DNA of 64,000 nucleotides from JADJDM01 sp044352985 (GCA_044352985.1 JBILCU010000016.1:1-64000); one strand, 5' to 3'; positions 26,599 to 36,485 are shown, counted from the stretch's first letter. Notes: a model not told the origin generated them from the sequence alone. Translations and numbers: made by a program.

Positions 26599-27201
26599 AT
26601 GCAACTAACTAACAGAAAAAAAGTAGTATCCAATAAAGAGCAAACACTTGTTGAAAGATTATATCTTCCGGGTTTGATAAAGGGTATGATGATAACAGGC
26701 AGTCACTTGTTTAAAAAACGTGCGACTGTTGATTATCCAGATGAGAAACGACCAATCGCTCCAATTTACAGAGGTCAGCATGTGTTGAAACGTGATGAAA
26801 ATGGAGCTGAACGTTGTACTGCTTGTGGCATGTGCGCTGTTGCTTGTCCGGCAGAAGCAATTACCATGGAGAGCGCGGAGCGTAAAAAAGGCGAAGAGAA
26901 TTTGTATCGCGAAGAGAAATACGCGAAGATTTATGAAATCAACATGCTTCGTTGTATTTATTGTGGTTTGTGTGAAGAAGCATGTCCGAAGGAAGCCATT
27001 TTCTTAACTGACAGAATTGTTGATGCTGAATACGAAAGAGGAGATTTTGTTTACGGAAAAGACAAGTTGGTTGAAAAAACAAATGAGCGAATTGATGTAA
27101 GTAAACGTCAAACTCCTGAAGTTCTTGAGTTCAAGAAGAAACCGGGATTAAAACACAACGAATTGTTTGATGCAAAAAAAATTGATTCGAAAAAACATTA
27201 A
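26599..27201 (+). CDS. nuoI: NADH-quinone oxidoreductase subunit I
   Basis: The 200-residue ferredoxin-like subunit has two [4Fe-4S] motifs, CTACGMCAVACP and CIYCGLCEEACP (clusters N6a and N6b), which pass electrons toward NuoB. The C-terminal ~45 residues are lysine-rich and variable. Confidence 0.96.
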   Translation: MQLTNRKKVVSNKEQTLVERLYLPGLIKGMMITGSHLFKKRATVDYPDEKRPIAPIYRGQHVLKRDENGAERCTACGMCAVACPAEAITMESAERKKGEENLYREEKYAKIYEINMLRCIYCGLCEEACPKEAIFLTDRIVDAEYERGDFVYGKDKLVEKTNERIDVSKRQTPEVLEFKKKPGLKHNELFDAKKIDSKKH

Positions 27202-27241
27202 ATCTCAAAATTGTAAATCGTCAAATCGAAAAATATAAAAA

Positions 27242-27778
27242 ATGAATACACTTCTTCTCAATATTCCGGTTACACAATATCTGTTTTATTTTCTTTCGTT
27301 TCTTGCATTCCTTTGCGCCCTAATGGTGGTGATTTCTAAAAATCCAATACATAGTATTTTATATTTAATCATTACTTTTTTTGCCATTGCAGGTCACTAC
27401 TTGCTTTTAAATGCGCAGTTTCTTGCTGTGGTTCATATCATAGTATATGCCGGCGCTATTATGGTGTTGTTTTTATATGTGTTGATGATGATGAATTTGA
27501 ATGTAGATAATGAGCCACATAAAAATACTGTCCTTAAAATTGCAGCTGTGGCTTCTAGTGGAATGTTACTTTTAACACTAGTTGCTTCGCTTAAAGGTGC
27601 TGACTCATTGGTTCCCGCAGCACCATTAGATACTCAGGTTGGTTTAATTAAAAACCTTGGTAAAACTTTGTTCGGAGAATTTTTATTCCCTTTTGAAATC
27701 TCCTCTGTTTTGTTGCTTTCAGCAATGGTTGGTGCTATCATGATCGGAAAAAAAGATCCTTCTAAAACTTCAAATTAA
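27242..27778 (+). CDS. nuoJ: NADH-quinone oxidoreductase subunit J
   Basis: The 178-residue membrane subunit has five predicted helices and the conserved VYAGAIMVLFLYVLMM helix, which contains the pi-bulge region. Complete. Confidence 0.95.
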   Translation: MNTLLLNIPVTQYLFYFLSFLAFLCALMVVISKNPIHSILYLIITFFAIAGHYLLLNAQFLAVVHIIVYAGAIMVLFLYVLMMMNLNVDNEPHKNTVLKIAAVASSGMLLLTLVASLKGADSLVPAAPLDTQVGLIKNLGKTLFGEFLFPFEISSVLLLSAMVGAIMIGKKDPSKTSN

Positions 27779-27821
27779 TTTTCACACAATTGAACTCAAA
27801 AATCTAAAATCTTAAATAAAA

Positions 27822-28157
27822 ATGTCCGGAATTCTTTTACAGTCAGCAATCATATCTACTCCAATTGAGTGGTATATTTTATTGAGCGCGGCTTTGTTTA
27901 CCATTGGAGCATTGGGTGTAATGTTTCGTCGTAATGCCATTATTATTTTTTCTTGTATTGAGCTTATGCTTAATGCCGTTAATTTATTATTAGTAGCATT
28001 CTCAAGTTATCACAGCGATGCCTCAGCTCAAGTATTTGTGTTCTTCATTATGGCTGTTGCTGCCGCTGAAGTTGCAGTAGGTTTAGCCATTTTAAGTATG
28101 ATCTACCGTAATGTGAAAAGCATTGATATTGATGTGTTAAGCAGGTTGAAAAATTGA
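27822..28157 (+). CDS. nuoK: NADH-quinone oxidoreductase subunit K
   Basis: The 111-residue membrane subunit has three helices. Both proton-path glutamates are present, in FSCIELMLNAVNLL and AAAEVAVGLAI. A 43-base spacer with the word AAAAATCTAAAATC precedes it. Confidence 0.95.
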   Translation: MSGILLQSAIISTPIEWYILLSAALFTIGALGVMFRRNAIIIFSCIELMLNAVNLLLVAFSSYHSDASAQVFVFFIMAVAAAEVAVGLAILSMIYRNVKSIDIDVLSRLKN

Positions 28158-28251
28158 CGAATTAAAAGATTTACGATTTGACAATTTATAATCTAATTAT
28201 AAAAATAAAAAAATGATAATGAAGCTAGATAGTTGTTTTGAATTAAAAATA

Positions 28252-28305
28252 TGTCAGTTCGAGCGAAGTCGAGAACTGTCTATTTCGACTACGCTCAATA
28301 TGACA
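28252..28305. repeat. Dispersed inverted repeat with TGTCA/TGACA ends
   Basis: Two 21-base arms (28252-28272 and 28285-28305) pair at 17 of 21 positions and enclose a 12-base loop. The ends are TGTCA and TGACA, and the inner core is GAGCGAAGTCGA. It lies in the 199-base spacer between nuoK and nuoL. The ends and size class match the units of the tandem array at 1-557, and it could be a single copy of a related palindromic element. The hairpin has no T-run and does not end the operon. Confidence 0.8.
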
Positions 28306-28356
28306 GTTTGAATGAAAAAATTAAAAAAATAAAATTGTAAATTATAAATATAAAGT

Positions 28357-30240
28357 ATGATAAAGTTAATCGGTTTAATTCCACTGTTTCCCTTAATCGG
28401 TTTTTTAATTAACGGATTCTTTGGAAAGAAAATAAGTAATGGTTTATCCGGAACAATTGCGGCTACTTCCATTTTGGCTTCTTTTGCTCTTGCAATAGGT
28501 GTGTTTCTTCAAGTAAATTCTTCTGTTGAAAAAACACATGTTGTTCACTTGTTCTCATGGATTAACTCCGATACATTAAATATCCCATTTTCATTTTTGG
28601 TTGATCCACTTTCTTCCCTATTTTTATTAATCATTACCGGTATTGGATTTTTAATCCACGTATATTCTATCGGTTACATGCACCACGATGAAGGTTTTTC
28701 ACGCTTTTTTACTTACCTAAACCTGTTCGTTTTTTTCATGTTGTTGTTAGTGTTGGGTAACAATTACCTAATCATGTTTGTTGGTTGGGAAGGTGTTGGT
28801 TTATGTTCTTATTTATTGATTGGTTTCTGGTTTAAAAATAACGAATACAACAATGCTGCTAAAAAAGCATTTATCATGAACCGTATTGGTGATTTAGGTT
28901 TTTTACTAGGTATCATTTTGATTTTTGTTACGTATGGTTCCATTTCTTACGGAGAAGTGTTCAGCAAAGCAAGTATTGCAGGAGACAATACTATTACTGC
29001 TATTGCTCTTTTGTTGTTTATTGGCGCAATGGGTAAATCGGCGCAAATTCCGCTTTATACCTGGTTACCTGATGCGATGGCTGGTCCAACACCTGTTTCT
29101 GCATTAATTCACGCTGCAACCATGGTAACTGCGGGTATTTATATGGTAGTGCGTTCCAATATTTTTTATTCTATTTCCGAAGAAGCAAGCGCTTTTGTTG
29201 CTATTGTTGGTGCAGTTACTGCCCTAATGTCTGCAATAATTGGTTGCGCTCAAACAGATATTAAAAAGGTGTTGGCTTATTCAACCGTTTCTCAATTAGG
29301 TTTAATGTTTTTGGCCTTGGGTGTAGGCGCATACAGCACTGCCGTATTCCATGTAACTACGCATGCATTTTTTAAAGCGTTGTTGTTCCTTGGAGCAGGT
29401 TCTGTCATCCATGCCATGAGTGGCGAACAAGACATTCGTAAAATGGGCGGACTTAAAAAAGCATTGCCAATTACTTACTTAACTATGGGCTTGGCAACAT
29501 TAGCCATAAGCGGAATTCCGGGTTTTTCAGGATTTTTCAGTAAGGATGAAATTCTTGCGCATGTTTATGAAGAAAACAAAGCGCTTTGGTTCGTTGCTTC
29601 TGTTACTTCCTTACTGACTGCGTTTTATATGTTCAGAATGTTCTTCCTTACTTTCTGGACCAATTTCCGTGGAACAGAAGAACAAAAACACCATTTACAC
29701 GAATCTCCAAAATCAATGACAATTCCTTTAATCGTATTGGCTGTGTTATCGGTATTCGGTGGTTTAATGGGAATACCTGAAGCATTACACGGCAACAATT
29801 GGATTGCTGAATATTTAAGTCCTGTTATCTATCGTAAAAACCCTTCAACGCTATCTCATTCTACAGAATACATGTTGATGGGCTTGGCAACATTGGCTGC
29901 TATTGCAGCAATTTACACCGCATACAATGTTTATCAGAAATCAAATGTTCTTCCGGCAAGTTCCGAAAAAACAATGCGTCCATTTGAAAAACTGGCTTAT
30001 AATAAATTTAAAGTAGATGAATTTTACAATTCAATCATTACAAAACCATTGGATATTTTATCTGCAACCTTGAAATACTTGGATACTCAAATATTGGATA
30101 AGTTTGTAGATGGCATTGGTGTTGCCGTAAACGCAATTAGTTCACTGGTGCGTCAGTTACAAACGGGTAATATCGGTTTTTATATTTTCTCCATGGTTTT
30201 AGGAGTTATTGCAATTATTTTTTGGAACGTTTTAAAATAA
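28357..30240 (+). CDS. nuoL: NADH-quinone oxidoreductase subunit L
   Basis: The 627-residue antiporter-like, proton-pumping subunit has about 16 helices. Conserved blocks are FVGWEGVGLCSYLLIGFW, SAQIPLYTWLPDAMAGPT and VSALIHAATMVTAG. The last ~60 residues end in a hydrophobic anchor that fits the long lateral helix. Complete. Confidence 0.97.
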   Translation: MIKLIGLIPLFPLIGFLINGFFGKKISNGLSGTIAATSILASFALAIGVFLQVNSSVEKTHVVHLFSWINSDTLNIPFSFLVDPLSSLFLLIITGIGFLIHVYSIGYMHHDEGFSRFFTYLNLFVFFMLLLVLGNNYLIMFVGWEGVGLCSYLLIGFWFKNNEYNNAAKKAFIMNRIGDLGFLLGIILIFVTYGSISYGEVFSKASIAGDNTITAIALLLFIGAMGKSAQIPLYTWLPDAMAGPTPVSALIHAATMVTAGIYMVVRSNIFYSISEEASAFVAIVGAVTALMSAIIGCAQTDIKKVLAYSTVSQLGLMFLALGVGAYSTAVFHVTTHAFFKALLFLGAGSVIHAMSGEQDIRKMGGLKKALPITYLTMGLATLAISGIPGFSGFFSKDEILAHVYEENKALWFVASVTSLLTAFYMFRMFFLTFWTNFRGTEEQKHHLHESPKSMTIPLIVLAVLSVFGGLMGIPEALHGNNWIAEYLSPVIYRKNPSTLSHSTEYMLMGLATLAAIAAIYTAYNVYQKSNVLPASSEKTMRPFEKLAYNKFKVDEFYNSIITKPLDILSATLKYLDTQILDKFVDGIGVAVNAISSLVRQLQTGNIGFYIFSMVLGVIAIIFWNVLK

Positions 30241-30255
30241 CATTAATATAGAATT

Positions 30256-31719
30256 ATGCTTACAGGTTTATTGATAATTATACCGCTTATTGCTTCACTA
30301 CTTGTTTTTTTAACGAAAGGAAAAACAGCAAGAAGCGCTGCTTTGATTTTATCCATTATTGAATTTGCTCTTTCATTGGCTGCACTTGCTGTGTTTAAAA
30401 CAGCTCCGGCAAGTAAACAACTTATTCTTGACTGCACCTGGGTAGAAAGTTTAGGAATCAACTTCGCTGTTTCATTGGATGGAATGAGTTTGTTGTTGGT
30501 ATTATTAACGACTTTTCTTACGCCACTGATTATTCTCTCTTCATTCAATAATGAATATGAAAAACCAAATGTATTTTACGGGTTGATTCTGATGATGCAA
30601 ATGGCATTGGTAGGCGTATTCATGGCAAATGATGGATTTTTGTTTTATGTGTTCTGGGAGTTGGCTCTTATTCCAATCTATTTTATTTGTTTGCTTTGGG
30701 GCGGTGAAAACAGAGCAAAAATCACCTTTAAGTTTTTTGTTTACACTTTATTCGGTTCATTGTTTATGCTGATTGCTTTGGTATTCTTATACCAACATTC
30801 AGGAATGCAAACCGGAATTAAATCTTGGGCAATTAATGAATTATATGAAGCCGGACGCGGATTAACTGCTTCACAACAAGGATATGTTTTCTGGGCAATA
30901 TTTTTAGCGTTTGCTATTAAAATGCCTGTATTCCCTTTTCACACTTGGCAGCCAAACACCTATGTGAATGCTCCAACGCAAGGCACCATGTTGCTTTCGG
31001 GAATTATGCTAAAAATGGGAACTTTCGGGATGATAAAATGGTTATTACCAGTTGTTCCATTAGGTGTTCAGCAATACGGCCATGTAGCCATGATACTTTC
31101 CATAATCGGAATCATTTATGCTTCATGCATTGCTATTGTTCAAACTGATTTTAAACGTTTAATTGCTTATTCTTCTATAGCTCATGTAGGATTAATAGCA
31201 GCGGGTATTTTAGCATGGAATCAACAAGGTGTTCAGGGCGCGCTAATACAAATGGTAAGTCATGGTATTAATGTAGTTGGCTTATTCTTAATTGCTGATA
31301 TTTTATTACGTAACGTAGGCACGCGCGACTCTTCAAAATTGGGCGGTATAAGAAATATTAACCCACAATTCGCAATTTTATTTTTGATAGTATTATTAGG
31401 TTCTGTTGCCTTACCATTAACCAATGGATTTGTAGGCGAATTTTTATTGATTACTGGTGTATATCAATACAGCGCTTGGTTGGCAGCATTTGCAGGTCTA
31501 ACCGTCATTTTAGGTGCCGTTTACATGCTGCGTAGCTATCAGGCAATAATGTTGGGTGAAGCCAATGAGTTAACTAAAAAATTTGTTGCACTTTCTTCAC
31601 ACGACAAAGCAGTTTTAATTATCATTTCTGCTGCAATCATTGCGTTTGGTGTTTACCCACAACCATTAACAGATTTAGCAGAACCTGCAGTTAAAAATTT
31701 ATTAAGTAATATAAAATAA
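30256..31719 (+). CDS. nuoM: NADH-quinone oxidoreductase subunit M
   Basis: The 487-residue antiporter-like subunit shows FWELALIPIYFICLLWG (with the key Glu), IKMPVFPFHTWQPNTYVNAP and YSSIAHVGLIAAGI. Complete, 15 bases after nuoL. Confidence 0.97.
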   Translation: MLTGLLIIIPLIASLLVFLTKGKTARSAALILSIIEFALSLAALAVFKTAPASKQLILDCTWVESLGINFAVSLDGMSLLLVLLTTFLTPLIILSSFNNEYEKPNVFYGLILMMQMALVGVFMANDGFLFYVFWELALIPIYFICLLWGGENRAKITFKFFVYTLFGSLFMLIALVFLYQHSGMQTGIKSWAINELYEAGRGLTASQQGYVFWAIFLAFAIKMPVFPFHTWQPNTYVNAPTQGTMLLSGIMLKMGTFGMIKWLLPVVPLGVQQYGHVAMILSIIGIIYASCIAIVQTDFKRLIAYSSIAHVGLIAAGILAWNQQGVQGALIQMVSHGINVVGLFLIADILLRNVGTRDSSKLGGIRNINPQFAILFLIVLLGSVALPLTNGFVGEFLLITGVYQYSAWLAAFAGLTVILGAVYMLRSYQAIMLGEANELTKKFVALSSHDKAVLIIISAAIIAFGVYPQPLTDLAEPAVKNLLSNIK

Positions 31720-31776
31720 ATAATTGATTAAGAATCGAAAATAAATTCAATCAACAGCATTAAATTAAGATAGAAT

Positions 31777-33162
31777 ATGAAGGGACTTTTTATAATTAGC
31801 GGATTAGGAATTATAGCCATGCTGGCTGAGATTTTTAAATTCAAGAAACTGGTTTATCCGATTGTAATTGTTGGAATACTTGCTGCTTTGGGCTTAAATA
31901 TGACAGAGTGGAACAACAACATGTCAATTTCTGTTTTCAATAACATGATTGTGTTTGATAATTTTGCGCTAGCATTCAGTGGTGTTATTTTAGTTGTTGC
32001 GTTTTTCTGGTTCATTATTGCGCAAGATTATTTTTCTAACAAATCAAATGTGGTAGATTATATAGCATTACTGTTATTTGCACTTACAGGAGCATTAATA
32101 CTTACTGCTTACAAAAACATGACGACTTTATTCTTAGGAATAGAAATTATGTCCATACCACTTTACGTATTAGCAGCAAGCAATAAAGATGATGTTAACT
32201 CCAACGAAGCAGGGTATAAATATTTAATTCTTGGTTCATTTGCAACCGGATTTTTACTTTTTGGAATTGCTTTAATTTACGGAGCAACAGGCACCTTTGA
32301 TATTATGGCAATACGTTCAAGTATTTCTGCTGCGCAAGGAGAAATGCCTTCTTTCTTTTATGTTGGGGTTATGATGATGTTGGTTGCCATGGCATTTAAA
32401 GTTTCAGCAGCACCTTTCCACTTCTGGGCACCAGATGTTTATCAGGGTTCTCCTACAGTTATCACTGCTTTCATGAGTACAATTGTAAAAACGGCTGCAT
32501 TTACAGCATTCATTCGTTTGTTTTTAGTTGGTTTTGGAGGCATCGATGAAAGATGGAACATGGTTATGGCATTTATTATTGCCTTATCATTAATAATTGC
32601 AAATATTACCGCTGCTTCACAAAACAATGTAAAACGTATGCTTGCCTATTCTAGCATTTCGCATGCAGCATTTATGCTGATGGGTATTTTAGCAGTAAAA
32701 CCGGGTATGTCAATTCCTAGCATATTATATTATTCATTAGCTTATTCGATTGGTTCCATTACAGCATTTACCATTATTTACCTCATCGCTAAAAAATCAG
32801 ATGAAAAAATAGATTCTTTTAATGGTTTATCAAAAAGAAATCCATTGATGGCATTCTGCATGTTAATTGCAATGTTATCACTTGCAGGAATTCCTGTCAC
32901 AGCAGGTTTCTTTGCTAAGTATTATATTTTCACCACTGTGATGACAACGTCTTTCAAATGGTTAACGGTGTTAGCTGTTTTAACTTCTGCAGTTGGTGTT
33001 TATTATTACTTTAAAGTAATCATTGCTATGTACTTTAAACCGGCAAAAGATGATAGTGCTTTTACTTTGGATTCATCAATAATTAAAATAGTATTAGTGG
33101 TTACTACAATCATTACATTAGTTATCGGTTTTATGCCAGGTTATGTAATTGATGTGTTGTAA
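31777..33162 (+). CDS. nuoN: NADH-quinone oxidoreductase subunit N
   Basis: The 461-residue antiporter-like subunit is the last gene of the operon. Motifs are FLGIEIMSIPLYVLAA, APFHFWAPDVYQGSPT and RMLAYSSISHAAFMLMG. It converges on hflX with 9 bases between the stop codons. No hairpin terminator is visible there. Confidence 0.97.
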   Translation: MKGLFIISGLGIIAMLAEIFKFKKLVYPIVIVGILAALGLNMTEWNNNMSISVFNNMIVFDNFALAFSGVILVVAFFWFIIAQDYFSNKSNVVDYIALLLFALTGALILTAYKNMTTLFLGIEIMSIPLYVLAASNKDDVNSNEAGYKYLILGSFATGFLLFGIALIYGATGTFDIMAIRSSISAAQGEMPSFFYVGVMMMLVAMAFKVSAAPFHFWAPDVYQGSPTVITAFMSTIVKTAAFTAFIRLFLVGFGGIDERWNMVMAFIIALSLIIANITAASQNNVKRMLAYSSISHAAFMLMGILAVKPGMSIPSILYYSLAYSIGSITAFTIIYLIAKKSDEKIDSFNGLSKRNPLMAFCMLIAMLSLAGIPVTAGFFAKYYIFTTVMTTSFKWLTVLAVLTSAVGVYYYFKVIIAMYFKPAKDDSAFTLDSSIIKIVLVVTTIITLVIGFMPGYVIDVL

Positions 33163-33171
33163 TAAATTACT

Positions 33172-34371
33172 TCAATACAAAAAATTATTGTAAGGATAAC
33201 GTTTGATGTGTAGCTCTTTTACTTTATCGTAGACAATTTTCTTGAACTCTTCAATATTTTCTTTATTGCTTGCTGATATAAAAACGCAAGCGTTATTTAA
33301 TTTATTCATCCAGGTTTTTTTCAAATCATCCAAAGATAAAACATCAGATTGCTCAAAATCGATTGATACACCAACCACTGGTAATGGCTTATAAGCATCA
33401 ATTTTATTAAAAACAATGATAATAGGTTTATCTGAAGCTTTAATGTCTGTTAAAGTTTGAGTAACTACCTGAATTTGTTCTTCAAAATTTTTATGTGAAA
33501 TATCAACAACATGAAGCAATAAATCAGCCTCTCGAGCTTCATCCAAAGTTGATTTAAAACTTTCAACTAGTTGGTGAGGTAATTTCCTGATGAAGCCTAC
33601 GGTATCAGATAGTAAAAAAGGGATGTTGTCAATTACCACTTTACGAGTTGTAGTATCTAATGTTGCAAAAAGTTTATTTTCGGCAAATACCTCACTTTTG
33701 CTCAACATATTCATTATGGTTGACTTACCAACATTGGTATAACCAACTAAAGCAACGCGAATTAATTCACCTCTGCTTTTACGTTGAGTTACCATTTGCT
33801 TATCTATTTCAATTAGTTTCTCTTTAAGCAATGATATTTTATCGCGTATTATCCTTCTGTCAGTTTCAATTTCCTTTTCCCCTGCTCCACTTCGTGTTCC
33901 CGTACCTCCACGTTGTCTTTCCAAGTGCGTCCATAAACCAACTAAACGAGGCAACATGTATTGATAATACGCTAAATCAACTTGTGTTTTAGCATAAGCT
34001 GTTTGAGCACGTTGAGCAAAAATTTGCAGAATTAAAAAATTACGATCTAGTATTTTTTTCTTCAGCTCTTTCTCTAAATTTTTTTGCTGAGCAGGTGAAA
34101 GTTCATCGTCAAAAATCAACAATTGTATATTGTTTTGTTCAATGTATTCTTTTATCTCTAAAATTTTTCCTTTACCAATATAGGTTGATTTATCAGGCCT
34201 TTCAAGTCGTTGAATGAACCTTTTTTTTGTTTCGGCACCATATGTTAATGCGAGAAATTCTAATTCATCCAGGTATTCTTCAATTTGTTCTATATCATCC
34301 CGTTTTCCTGCAACGTTAATTAATATAGCACTTTCAAGTTCACTTGAAGATTTAATTTTATATTCAATCAT
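33172..34371 (-). CDS. hflX: GTPase HflX
   Basis: HflX binds 50S subunits and splits stalled ribosomes under stress. The 399-residue protein has the HflX N-terminal domain, with YIGKGKILEIKEYI and FDDELSPAQQKNLE. The RQRGGTGTRSGAGEKEIETD linker follows, then the GTPase domain: G1 GYTNVGKST, G3 DTVGF, G4 NKID, then a C-terminal extension. Normal length. It lies 19 bases after lipA on the same strand. Confidence 0.95.
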   Translation of the reverse strand: MIEYKIKSSSELESAILINVAGKRDDIEQIEEYLDELEFLALTYGAETKKRFIQRLERPDKSTYIGKGKILEIKEYIEQNNIQLLIFDDELSPAQQKNLEKELKKKILDRNFLILQIFAQRAQTAYAKTQVDLAYYQYMLPRLVGLWTHLERQRGGTGTRSGAGEKEIETDRRIIRDKISLLKEKLIEIDKQMVTQRKSRGELIRVALVGYTNVGKSTIMNMLSKSEVFAENKLFATLDTTTRKVVIDNIPFLLSDTVGFIRKLPHQLVESFKSTLDEAREADLLLHVVDISHKNFEEQIQVVTQTLTDIKASDKPIIIVFNKIDAYKPLPVVGVSIDFEQSDVLSLDDLKKTWMNKLNNACVFISASNKENIEEFKKIVYDKVKELHIKRYPYNNFLY

Positions 34372-34390
34372 AATTTAAAATCAAGAGAAA

Positions 34391-35257
34391 TTACCATACA
34401 TGTTTTTCAGCATGGTATGATGAGCGAACAAGAGGTCCGCTTTCAACAAAACGAAAACCTTTACTTAAAGCTGACGTTTCAAAACGTTTAAATTTATCAG
34501 GATGAACAAATTCCGCAACCGATAAATGCTTGTTGGTAGGTTGTAAATACTGACCTACCGTGAGTACATCACAACCTGAATTACGAAGATCATCCATTGC
34601 TTCATAAACTTCGTCTTCGGTTTCGCCTAATCCAACCATGATACCTGATTTTGTTTTTAAACCGGCATCATGAACACGTTTGATTAACTCCATGCTACGA
34701 TCATATTTTGCCTGAATTCTTACTTGTGCAGTTAATCGTTTTACGGTTTCAATATTATGTGAAATAATATCAGGTTTAACATCTATGATTCGCTGCAGAT
34801 TTTCCCATTTACCTGCAAAATCTGGGATTAATGTTTCAAATTTTGTTTCAGGGCTTTCTTTTCTAATTGCTTTTATAGTCTCTGCCCAAATGATAGAACC
34901 ACCATCTTTTAAATCATCTCTATCAACTGAAGTAATAACACAATGTTTTACATTCATCAACTTCACACTATTTGCAACGCGCATGGGTTCATCCCAATCA
35001 ACTGGTTTTGGTCTTCCTGTTGCAACAGCACAAAATCCGCAAGACCGTGTACAAATGTTCCCTAATATCATAAATGTAGCTGTTCCTGCTCCCCAGCATT
35101 CACCCATATTAGGGCAATTGCCACTTTCGCAAATGGTATGTAGTTTATGTTTAGATACAATTTCCCTAACATTTAAATATTCTTTTCCCGTCGGCAATTT
35201 AACTCTCAACCAATCCGGTTTACGAGGTTTTTCTATTTTGTCAGCAACTTCCTTCAT
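34391..35257 (-). CDS. lipA: Lipoyl synthase LipA
   Basis: LipA is a radical-SAM enzyme that inserts two sulfurs into octanoyl groups on lipoyl domains. The 288-residue protein has the auxiliary-cluster motif CESGNCPNMGEC and the radical-SAM CTRSCGFC (CxxxCxxC), plus HNIETV and GLGETEDEV. The frame extends to 35287 but that would overlap the upstream gene. The ATG at 35257 avoids the overlap and gives the normal N-terminus (MKEVADKIEKPRKPDWLRVK). Confidence 0.96.
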   Translation of the reverse strand: MKEVADKIEKPRKPDWLRVKLPTGKEYLNVREIVSKHKLHTICESGNCPNMGECWGAGTATFMILGNICTRSCGFCAVATGRPKPVDWDEPMRVANSVKLMNVKHCVITSVDRDDLKDGGSIIWAETIKAIRKESPETKFETLIPDFAGKWENLQRIIDVKPDIISHNIETVKRLTAQVRIQAKYDRSMELIKRVHDAGLKTKSGIMVGLGETEDEVYEAMDDLRNSGCDVLTVGQYLQPTNKHLSVAEFVHPDKFKRFETSALSKGFRFVESGPLVRSSYHAEKHVW

Positions 35258-35261
35258 ACAA

Positions 35262-36005
35262 TTAAAACCATTTTTTTCCAAAAACAAAAGATAAATACAA
35301 GGTAATAAAAACCTGTTCCTGTGGAATTTTAGCCATAGTAGCTACAGGCAATGGAAACACATCAACTAAAACTCCTGTTTCTATTGCTTTTACTTCATTA
35401 GAATAATCACCATACTCGAAACTAAAACCTAATTTAGCGTAAGCTCCAGGTCGAACTGTTAAATTGCTAAATCCAAATAACATTGGAGCCCTTCCTGCAA
35501 TATTTGATAAATTGTGTTCTATAGGATTGTATCGTTCTATAATCGGGGTAATTAAATTATCTTTGAAAACATATAGGTAAACCGGCTTAACCAAAGCTAG
35601 GTTGCAACCTAAAACTGTTGACATTCTAACTTCTAAACTTTTTCTTTCTGACCTCTCATACAATATTTGCTGTATGCCTATTCCTGACCTAAGCATAATT
35701 AAAGAATTTAATTTACCATAGTAAAAGCTTTTATTTCCGCTTATGCCTTCATATTTTAATTTATATTCTTTAGGATGCTTCATGTTAGCTACTGAAAACT
35801 CTAAGATTCTTTTTCTGGTACCTGTAACATGTTTTAAACGGGCATACTGAATTCCCCATCCTCTGGTATGTGCAAAAACAGAACCGCAGGCTTCATTTCT
35901 ATATAGCACATTTAAATCCTGCCCCTGATCTAATGGTGATGTTGCAATTTGCGAAAACAAAATGCATGGCAAAAAATAAAAAAATATAATTAAGCGCTTT
36001 ATCAT
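35262..36005 (-). CDS. Secreted or outer-membrane protein, unknown function
   Basis: The 247-residue protein starts MIKRLIIFFYFLPCILFSQ, a clean signal peptide. It continues with strand-like segments (FYYGKLNSLIMLRSGIGIQQIL, VRPGAYAKLGFSFEYGDYS, VFITLYLSFVFGKKWF) and a terminal Phe, which suggests a small outer-membrane barrel. I do not recognise the family with certainty. I chose ATG 36005 over an upstream in-frame start at 36050, since only the former begins a signal peptide. Four bases separate it from lipA, so they are co-transcribed. Confidence 0.7.
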   Translation of the reverse strand: MIKRLIIFFYFLPCILFSQIATSPLDQGQDLNVLYRNEACGSVFAHTRGWGIQYARLKHVTGTRKRILEFSVANMKHPKEYKLKYEGISGNKSFYYGKLNSLIMLRSGIGIQQILYERSERKSLEVRMSTVLGCNLALVKPVYLYVFKDNLITPIIERYNPIEHNLSNIAGRAPMLFGFSNLTVRPGAYAKLGFSFEYGDYSNEVKAIETGVLVDVFPLPVATMAKIPQEQVFITLYLSFVFGKKWF

Positions 36006-36017
36006 TGTATAGATAAA

Positions 36018-36050
36018 CAAATATAAGCCATTAACAAACTTTAAATACAA
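36018..36050 (-). promoter_or_regulatory. Promoter of the barrel-lipA-hflX run
   Basis: On the minus strand TTG (36048-36050), 22 bases, then TATATTTG (36018-36025). The element ends 12 bases before the ATG at 36005. This is a good match to the Bacteroidota consensus. It is in the divergent space shared with the OsmC gene. Confidence 0.6.
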
Positions 36051-36083
36051 ATTTATTTGTTAATTTGTAATAATTTACAAAAA

Positions 36084-36485
36084 ATGACTTCAACTGTAGA
36101 ATACAAAGAAAATTTAAGAACAGAAGCTGTTCATATTGAATCGGGAGCCAAAATTATAACCGATGCGCCAAAAGATAATCATGGGAATGGTGAGTCTTTC
36201 TCGCCTACTGACTTATTAGCAACTTCATTATCTGCATGTATGTTAAGTATTATGGGAATTGTAGCTAAAAGAGATACTATTTCAATAGAGGGATTAAAAA
36301 CTGAAGTAACAAAAGTAATGTATGCTGAACCCAGAAGAGTTGGCGAAATACACGTTAAGCTTTATATGCCAAAAGGTTTACAGGATAAAGAGAAAAAAAT
36401 CCTAGAAAATGCTGCATTTACTTGCCCTGTAGCCAAGAGTTTGCATCCTGACATTATTCAAAAAATTGATTTTATCTATTCGTAA
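36084..36485 (+). CDS. OsmC family protein
   Basis: The 133-residue protein belongs to the OsmC/Ohr superfamily of thiol peroxidases. The two conserved cysteines are in SLSACMLSIMG and FTCPVAKSLHPD. The sequence SFSPTDLLATSLSAC is typical of the YhfA-like branch. It would reduce organic hydroperoxides in the cytoplasm. I chose ATG 36084 (MTSTVEYKENL); the upstream in-frame codons do not resemble the family. Confidence 0.88.
   Translation: MTSTVEYKENLRTEAVHIESGAKIITDAPKDNHGNGESFSPTDLLATSLSACMLSIMGIVAKRDTISIEGLKTEVTKVMYAEPRRVGEIHVKLYMPKGLQDKEKKILENAAFTCPVAKSLHPDIIQKIDFIYS

Noticed and set aside
28252..28305. Hairpin between nuoK and nuoL as a terminator
   Set aside because: It has no T-run and nuoL to nuoN continue the operon; its ends match a dispersed repeat instead.
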